Source: Apiotrichum sp. Y4204 (taxonomy: Eukaryota > Basidiomycota > Tremellomycetes > Trichosporonales > Trichosporonaceae). From it: DNA of 64,000 nt. Shown piece after piece: positions 56,776-64,000 of the stretch. The stretch's first letter is position 1. The number at the start of each line of letters is the position of its first letter. The position numbers and the translations under genes were made by a program. The stretch is from assembly GCA_025531455.1 (NCBI GenBank), contig JAMYHL010000022.1, positions 734,438-798,437 on the forward strand. Reading direction: 5' to 3'. Under the pieces are notes generated by a model. The model was given only the letters and a program-made list of their open reading frames with translations. It ran no database searches and had not been told where the DNA came from.

Positions 56776-57418
56776 GGTGGAAAAGGTCTAGGGGTTCGGG
56801 GTGTGTTGTTGTAGTTGTACTGAGGGGTCTAAGGATACGTCGAGCACGAGGTCGAGGTACGTCTATTACTTGTTGGTGATAAAGCGCGGAGTTGCTGGGG
56901 GGTCGAGGTCTGGTGTGATCCGGCCTTTTAAGTCGTCTCGAGAGCGATTATACTTGGCGCGTGAGTGAGTTGGAGGGAAGATCTAGAGAGAGCAAAGAGT
57001 CAAGAGTCGATGAGACGAGGATGGAGCACCGCCTGCACCACAATGTGTCGATGTCTATGCAACATTTCCCCTCTGCCTGCAATCTTCATCTCGGATCCGA
57101 AAAAAGTGCCTGTGTCGGCGTGATGACAGCAAGACCAAAATATTGATAGCAGGGGGGTGCATTTAAAATGTTCAGAAGAGGGGGCACGATAGATCCACGC
57201 GCTCTTCGTGTGCTGTCGATCATTTGGGATCACCAGCCAGGATCACCAGCCAGCCAGCCACCAAAGCTCTCCACATCTGTGGAGTTGGGAGATCCGCGAC
57301 ATCAATGTCTGTGGTTAAAGTGCCTCAATTCCACAAACCAACTATTGTCCATCGTCCTCATCGCGTCGGTTCCCATTCACCCCCACCTCTCGCCGCCCTA
57401 AGTCATCCCACGCGCGCA
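56776..57418. promoter_or_regulatory. Divergent promoter TIF6 / PCI protein
   Basis: A 643-base region between two ATGs. It contains a short CCAGCCAGGATCA-type tandem near 57233-57260. No specific site is recognised. Confidence 0.5.
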
Positions 57419-58815
57419 ATGAAGCTGAACGAGTACGTTCACGCGCTGGCGCTTCCGCTCGCAAACGAGGACGTGCAGCAGCTTCTCCGCCTCCTCGACT
57501 GCCGAAACCGCGTCGCGCGCGGCTTGTCCCAGACCATCGCCCCCATTGATGTGAGTCGCGATGCGATGACAATATTGCCAGCTTTATACTGTTTGAATAT
57601 AGCTGACTTGCAGGACAAGCGGCTACAGCGCCCGGGCAGCTCGCTCCCCGAAAACTGGGATGGTATCGCGGTGCGGCACTGCGCGGCTGTGCTCGCGCTC
57701 TACGCAAACGACTACGTGACGGCGTACACGCACCAGTCGGCGCTTGTGTCCCTCTTCTTCCGCTGGTTTCAGGAGCAGCCGGCCTGGCCTCTCCCGGTGC
57801 TGTATCTCCTGTTGCGGGATCTGCGCGAGCTCGCCGAGCAGGCGGACACGACCACCTATGCCGCGACCGGGCGCATGCCCGCACAGGAGGAGTGCACACG
57901 TACTGTCTCCAAGGCGTTCTCCATCTGCGTCACAGACCGCCAGTTCTCTGGATCTCAGAGCCGCAGGACGGGCGCGTACCACACCGCATGTCTGAGTATC
58001 AAGTGTTATTTCAAGGTGTGTTTCTGCTGTGGACAGCGCTGTAGGCAGTACTCACACCCCAGGTCGGCAAGCCAAACCTGTGCAAGAACATCATCCGCGC
58101 AGTAACCTCTGACCCCCTGACCCCATCCGTTGACGAGGCGCCGCGCACCGACCAGGTGACATGGCACTTCTACATCGGCATGCTGGCCTTCCTCGCAGGC
58201 GACGACAAGAAGGCGTACGATGAGCTCAGTTGGGCCTTCCTCAACTGCCCCGTCGAGGCAACACGGAATCAGGAGTGGGTTCCCTCTTTTCGCTGACCCA
58301 ACTAACGCCAGGCTGATTCTCACCTATCTCATCCCGTTGCGTCTTCTGCGCGGCTCCTTCCCGCGGCCGGCACTGCTCGACGCGCATCCGCGTCTGAAGG
58401 AGGTGTACGCGCCGTTTGTCGCCGCGATCCGCAACGGCGACATTGAAGAGTACGACGAGCGCCTCGAGTGGGCGCAGCCGCGGCTCGTCGGCATGAGCAC
58501 GTATCTCGCGATCGAGCGCGCGCGAGAGGGGTGCCTCCGTGTGCTGTTCAAGAAGGCGTGGCTTGCCAGCGATAAGAGCTCGCGCGTGCCTGTGTCGACG
58601 TTCCAGACTGCGCTCAAGCTCCACGGCGTCGTGGTCGACTCGGATGAGGTCGAGGGCATGCTTGCCAACATGATTTATCGCGTATGTTGTTTTCCGGGGA
58701 TGTGGCGAGGCTGACATGGCAGGGCTTCATTAAGGGATATATATCGCACGAAAAGCAGATGGTTGTGCTTGCGAAGAACAACCCGTTCCCGCAGCTTGCT
58801 TCCATTCCGAGGTAA
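57419..58815 (+). CDS. PCI-domain protein, PCID2/Thp1/Csn12 family
   Basis: Exons are 57419-57550, 57614-58015, 58063-58274, 58312-58681 and 58723-58815 (402 aa). The family includes the TREX-2 subunit Thp1/PCID2 (mRNA export) and the COP9-associated Csn12. The N-terminal half is helical repeats (HCAAVLALYANDYVTAYTHQ, LPVLYLLLRDLRELAEQ). The C-terminal PCI winged helix shows SRVPVSTFQTALKLHGVVVD, EGMLANMIYRGFIKGYISHE and the hallmark KNNPFPQLASIP. The last block (GYISHxxQxxVxxKxNPFP) is shared by PCID2 and Csn12, so which of the two is meant cannot be decided by eye. Convergent with the large gene to the right, with only 178 bases between stops. Confidence 0.85.
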
Positions 58816-58993
58816 ACATTGCGACTAATCAACCTTATACCCTCTACATTGTCACCCCGCATCTAGCTCTCTTATTCACATGTTGCACACGGAATGCGCT
58901 GCATTCTGCCGCTATGTATTTTACAAACGACGGCGGTAGCGCTATGCTGGCTGGGCTTGCCACAAGTCACACTCAACCTCTTATCAATCGGAC

Positions 58994-61900
58994 CTAGAAC
59001 AGGGTCGCAGGCATCTCCGCAGTTTTCTTCGCCTTCTTTATCACATATTGAACTTTCTGGTCACGCGTGGCCGACTCGGTGGCAAGCTGCTTGGCGGCCA
59101 TGCTGAGCTTGGTGTACGATTCCAGGACAGCCTTCTGGGAGTTGATCACAGCGTCGAGGTGCAGCTGGCTGCTCGGTCAGGCTCTGTGTTGAATAGTCGA
59201 CGTACCTCTCCTTGGCCCATTTCTCTGCCGTGGCCATAGTCGCCGCCTCGAGGCGCCGCTGAGTAGCGAGGACCTGCTTGCCAGGGTTTTGCAGGCGTTT
59301 GTTCGTCAACTTTTGGATGACCTGCTAGTTAGCAAGGAATGCAGGGTTCACCTCACGTCGGTGGCGCGGAGGAGCAGCTAAGAGTCAGTCGTATGTCATT
59401 TCGGAACCTTACCTCATCGATTTCATTGCGAGGCCCCGGCGAGTTCGAGAAGCGGAGTTTCTTGACTGGACGGTCGCGGTCCGAGGCGTATCCATAGGAG
59501 CGCTTGGTAGGTCCCGACGTGATAACCGTTGAAGTTGGGGTGCGGACAGATGTGGGATGTTCAGCAGTGTGGGCCTTTGGAGTGGACATCGCCGCAATTT
59601 CCCGTTCAAAGGAAGGCTCGAGCTGCAAGTCAGTCTCGTTGACAGAGACCTCTGCATGTTCAGTGGAGGTCTTCGCCGCCTTTTCGGTAGCCAAGGTGCT
59701 CGGGCTAGCCTGACCGTGTGACTCGTTGGCGGTTAAAATGATTCGCGTTGAGCGCGACGGGGCTGGATCTTCAGGATAGTCAAATGTACGTTGGAGAGGA
59801 GCGGTCTTGGCTCTAGACATGGGGGAGATCGGCACGGCCTGCGTCACGACGGAATTCCTATTGGCCTTTGTCTTTTCCGCCGAGGGATCGTCAGCCTGAG
59901 TGAGTTGGGTATAGTCCATCCTGTGTTCCACAATGCCAGACGTCGTCTTCTTCTTGCCCTTTGTCGGATTGTTGACAGTAAGTTGGTTCTTGATTGCCCG
60001 AGGAGACGCCGGCGATTCGGGAACGTCGGCAACGATTATTGCTGAGACATGGCGCGGGTTGGACTGGATATCTTGGAGAGCGGGTGGAACACGCTGCACC
60101 TTGCGGCTGCCGACTTTCGGAAGCTTCAGTGGAGGGCTGGAATCGATTGGGTCGCTTTCGGGCACCAGAGTAATATCGTCCTCGGCAGTTCCACCATCGG
60201 GTGCTGAGTCCACTACCTGAAGGTCAGTGGAAATACCATTTGTGCTTTACTCACATCACTGAACACATCTGACACCTCGGGTTTTTGAGGCACTTTGTGA
60301 CTCTTTCCTTTCCTGGTGGTACTGTCCGCAGATTCACCGGTATTGGGCTGTCCGCGGTCTTCCTTCCCCCACGGCAGAAGCAATTCAGCTTGGGGGTCGT
60401 CCGTATCACGGGCCGAGTTCGCAGTTTGATTCTTCTGTTTTGACGCAGGCTTGGACACCTTGGTCGGAGGCAAAACCGCTACCTTCTCGGTTCGATTTAC
60501 GCCGGCTTTGGCTGCCATGTTGGCCCCCTTCACTGGCTTTGGAAGAGGAGACTCATCAACCTCATCACTAGGAGCAAGTCGTGGAGTTTCAACGCTCACG
60601 AGCTGCTTCCTGGGAGTGGGTGCAGGTGGGAGGGGAGCGGTAGGTTTCTGCGCTGGGGTACGCAACTGCGGCTTCTTCATGGGTGTTTCTTCTTTGCCCC
60701 TCATCGCTGAAGATTTGGTGCGACGCGTAGTGGAATTAGCTACATGGATCAGTGCCGTTTGAGAACAAGTACCTACTAGTGCTCTTCTTTTGGATGACTG
60801 GAGAGACTGATGTACGCTTGGGAGGGCTGCTCGGGATGATTGTCTCGGGAGCCACAGAGGAGTGAGGATGGTCACTCAGGACCTCCTGAGAAGGGCCAAG
60901 TTCGTCCAGCGCAATCTGCTTTGCTTTGTCCCTCGCGGTTATTGCTGACGCACGCGATGGGCGGGAAACAGAAGGTAGCTTGGTGTCCGATGAGGGAGAG
61001 GTCGGGGAGCTGCTAACGGGTAGTGCCTTGCCCTTGTTCGTGGTGGCCGTAATATCCTTGGACTTGGGTTTCTCTTTCTCAGCCGTTTTAACAGGAAGTT
61101 TGGGAGCGACCGCCTTGGGGGGACGGAACGCTGTGGACGATTTCGGCTTTGGCTCAGCGGTCTTCCTCTGGATGCCGTCCATCGCCGTGTCGGACTCGCT
61201 TTCCTCTTCACGCTGTACGGTAGGCAGTAGGTCTTCGTCGCCAGGAGGTGAGATCCGAAGTGGGGATCCCACAGCGGTTTGATCAGAGAACAGAGCCTCT
61301 GCCTCCTCCAGAAGCCTAACAGTCTGACTGTCGAGGAAGCCGTCTTCCGCGCCCTCTAATCTCAATCAGCGAAACATTCGACAAAGGCGACGCATGACTC
61401 ACGGTCGTCTTCCACCGGAACTTCAGCAGAACTAGCTTTTGATGGCTCGGGAGCCTTGAAGCGGGCCAGCTGCCTGACCATGGTTTGATGAAAATCGTCC
61501 GCCTGGTCGGCATTGATCCCCAAAGTGACTGTACGAGGCGCAGCGTTACTCTCAGTTGGGCTTATCCTGAAGGTAAAATCTAGAAGAAGTGAGCATTTTG
61601 CAAACGGCAACCCAGTACCTCCGACAGTGGCTTGGCGAGTAAAGCCTTCAATGCGGTTGAGTGCAAACTCGCTGGGCTCCTCGACGCCGCTGTGTAGATA
61701 TAACTGATGCGTTCAGTATTACCCCGGGGCTCCTCTCTTACATTAGCAACCAACACCCATTGATCAAGGTAGAGGATGACTTCACCCTTTTTCAGACGAC
61801 GCTGAGCGCGATCGCCCTGGATGAGGTCTGCCTCATCAACTTCTACCTTGGTTAGCTGAAAGCCACGAGCTCTAGGAACAGATTCGTCGTCCGCAATCGC

Positions 61901-63187
61901 GTTAACCAGCTTGAGGAAGTGCTGACAGTTAGACTGCCACGGCATGAGGACACTTACGAGGGGCTTGTAATGATCGTTGCTGCGGCCATCCTCCATCGTT
62001 TGCACCATAGTTTCGAAAACGCTCGCGGGCCACTTGCCATCAAAAATCTTGTGAAGGAATTGGTGTCTGTTGGCAGAATCCAGCGCACGGCCCATAACAG
62101 AGATTACTCGAAAGAGATGGAGTGTCAACAGCCCAACTGCTGTTAGTTCACCGCATACAGCGTGTCACCACAAGGAAGTAACAGAGATCTTTTAGGGGCA
62201 GATGGGGACATACCAGAGGAGACGGCGAGGAGGTCCCGAAACGCTATACTGGTTGTCAGTCAAGATAAATGCGTTGTTCCTTACGCCCAATCGGATGTGT
62301 CTTTCATTATAACGTTAAGCCCTTCTTGGTTCTTGGTATCCATGACAATCATTTCGAGGACAGAGGATACCTTATGGTCAGCACGAGATGTATTGAGAGT
62401 AGCCCACCGTAGTCGAAGCATCAGCGCCCCCCACTCGACCTCCCTGGAAAGCGAGGAGTGTGCGTCTAAGCAGGTGTAACCATTGCTGGCTGTGAAGTTC
62501 CTTGCAAACTGCAAGTTAGCGCGGATACCAAAGCAGCGGCATACCATACTGAGCATCAGGCTCGATGCTCTACAATTGTCAGAAGCTGTACAACCGAAGG
62601 AGAGGACAAACCTTGGCGGCACTAACGGGTTAGCGATATGGCACAGTGCGCAGACACTCACCTCTCAACCAGAACCTCGATCATCCTGGCAATACGTTCA
62701 GCATCACCTTGGGGTGTTTCGTCCTTGAGAGCTGCTAAGACCGAAACTGCTTCCAGGTCCAAACTCTCAATGGCAGGCAGCATTAGCTGTTCGAGAATCA
62801 AGTTTCCGACTTCGAGGAGGTACGTTGCAACGTAGGATGATGTGGAAGGGGTGGCGCTGATCTCCTCAACCTGAGAATAAGATCAATAGTCTGCCTATAA
62901 ACTGTCTTACTTCATCGACAAAGTCCAGAAATTGTTGATAAGCTGGAAAGGTAATCGAAGTTGGAGAATGGACCGCCGGCTGTGTCCAGATCAGAAAGTG
63001 AGGGGGGTAATCGTCCTCTTACCACAATGCCATCAAGAAGTCCCTTCCCTCTGTTCAGAATGTCTTGATTGCGCTTGACCCCCTTCGCTTTCTTCTTTTC
63101 TAGATAGTTCGACAAGGATTGGTGAGCTTTCTCAAAAGGCGTTGCCGCCGATTTGACAGAACCGCCTAAGGAAGGCTTGCGCGGCAT
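58994..63187 (-). CDS. Large 18-exon protein, candidate SYCP2/Red1-like meiotic axis protein
   Basis: Eighteen minus-strand exons (63187-63023, 62979-62911, 62870-62662, 62621-62612, 62569-62545, 62508-62481, 62443-62285, 62248-62214, 62136-61958, 61921-61742, 61703-61619, 61579-61403, 61355-60777, 60739-60255, 60216-59413, 59377-59357, 59321-59206, 59168-58994) join in frame to 1166 aa. Residues about 55-300 are helical and armadillo-like (LLEVGNLILEQLMLPAIESL). Residues about 300-435 look like a PH-type fold: alternating strands (GEVILYLDQWVLVANLYLHS, DFTFRISPTES, RTVTLGINA) closed by a helix (DQADDFHQTMVRQLARF). Residues about 440-1060 are charged, Ser/Pro-rich and disordered. The end (about 1065-1166) is a predicted coiled coil (VLATQRRLEAATMATAEKWA). 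That order is the SYCP2/Red1 layout, but no direct sequence match is claimed. Two exons are tiny (10 and 21 nt). Confidence 0.7.
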
Positions 63188-64000
63188 GTTGAGCTTGGCA
63201 ACTGTCGTGCTGGTCGTGAGGAAGGTGACGGTCAGGTATGAGACGGAATGAGAGGATATGAGAAAAGGAGGAAGATGAGCAGTCAGAGAAGAAAGCCTTC
63301 TTTCAAGGTTAGCTCCTCACAGAGAAACCCGGGACGATAAAGATGTCGAGTTATGGATGGGATGCTGAGAGTGGTGAGTGGAACTTGGGATGAGAACTGC
63401 AGGAAGAGAGAAAAGAGCAAAGAGAGCGGAAATGATACAGTGTTGTGTGAAGCATATGAAGAAACGTTCAAACTGAAGGAGGAGCAAAAAGTGTCTTCCT
63501 CCCCAGCCAGTTGGGAGAATAGAGGAGAGATGAGAGTGCGGCAGACAACTGCGATGATCATGCTCATCGTGCCAATCTGATTGTCCAAGTGTCTTCCTTT
63601 GAAGCTCTGTAGCTTCCCAATCGACGTCATCACCCCGCCATCCTCACCATGTACTGGGGGGTACCTTAACATGGACGGCTAGACCGCCAGCCAGTCGTCA
63701 CCATCTGCATGGGAACGAGGCAAAAAGGTGGATAATTGTCGGCAGAATGGGCGCGGCGCCTGGTTGTCTTCGAGTGATCTGCATACCTGTACGATCTGCT
63801 GTCTACTGTCTTCAGCTCTTCAGCTGAACCCCCCAGGCGGGGATTCCAATTTGCCACTCCCCCTTCATTGCTTCATCCTCAGACACGGCAATACGCGGCA
63901 ATATCCCCTGCATCCTCGGACCGAAGATGATGCGTTGAGGAACCTTGCTTTCCAGCTTTTTGCGCTATCTCGAACTCGTGACATCCCTCTTGTGCATCTG
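63188..64000. other. Upstream region of the large 18-exon gene
   Basis: About 810 bases to the window edge. The minus strand is pyrimidine-rich up to about 63500, consistent with a leader or promoter. No other gene is recognised. Confidence 0.45.

Overview
This window is nuclear DNA from a basidiomycete fungus. The Tremellomycetes are the best fit, and the Trichosporonales (Trichosporon / Cutaneotrichosporon group) fit best within them. The evidence is indirect. Genes are GC-rich and carry many short introns (mostly 33-100 nt) with CTAAC/CTGAC-like branch sites. The proteins are typical eukaryotic housekeeping proteins, and the gene set fits a dimorphic basidiomycete yeast. No transposon, CRISPR array, rRNA or convincing tRNA was seen. 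All gene models below were spliced by hand from reading frame, splice sites and protein-family similarity. Almost every model sums to a whole number of codons.

Layout. At 0-10.5 kb are the 3' part of the V-ATPase subunit C gene (VMA5), a DENN-like LCHN/Anr2-family protein, and SCP1, the SCAP-type sterol sensor of the SREBP pathway. At 10.9-21 kb is a dense housekeeping block: SNF7 (ESCRT-III) divergent from MAD2 (spindle checkpoint), ERV46 (ER-Golgi cargo receptor) divergent from CCT1 (chaperonin), then HSP90 tail-to-tail with CCT1. At 22.6-25.7 kb is the most striking locus, one continuous gene encoding galactose-1-phosphate uridylyltransferase fused in frame to galactokinase. Its promoter carries four copies of an ATTCCCGTTC-like element, two of them forming a perfect inverted repeat. 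At 26-30 kb are a LURP-one/tubby-like protein and a 14-TM DHA2-type MFS exporter.

At 32-38 kb are a Rab18-type GTPase, an uncharacterised mitochondrial protein and a tandem-RRM protein of the RBMS/MSSP type. At 40-44 kb are the complex I subunit NDUFA11 and the ubiquitin-conjugating enzyme UBC8, divergently arranged. At 45-55 kb is an accessory-looking stretch with long gene-free segments: a Cys-rich single-pass membrane protein, a bZIP transcription factor, a tiny secreted Cys-rich peptide and a tiny tail-anchored protein. At 55-63 kb are TIF6 (eIF6), a PCID2/Csn12-type PCI protein and an 18-exon, 1166-residue protein. Its layout (helical N-terminus, PH-like domain, long disordered region, C-terminal coiled coil) recalls the SYCP2/Red1 meiotic chromosome-axis proteins.

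Functional threads. Two consecutive Leloir-pathway enzymes are physically joined (galactokinase makes Gal-1-P, GALT consumes it). Two major cytosolic chaperones are neighbours. The remaining genes are unrelated housekeeping functions, as is normal for fungal gene order.
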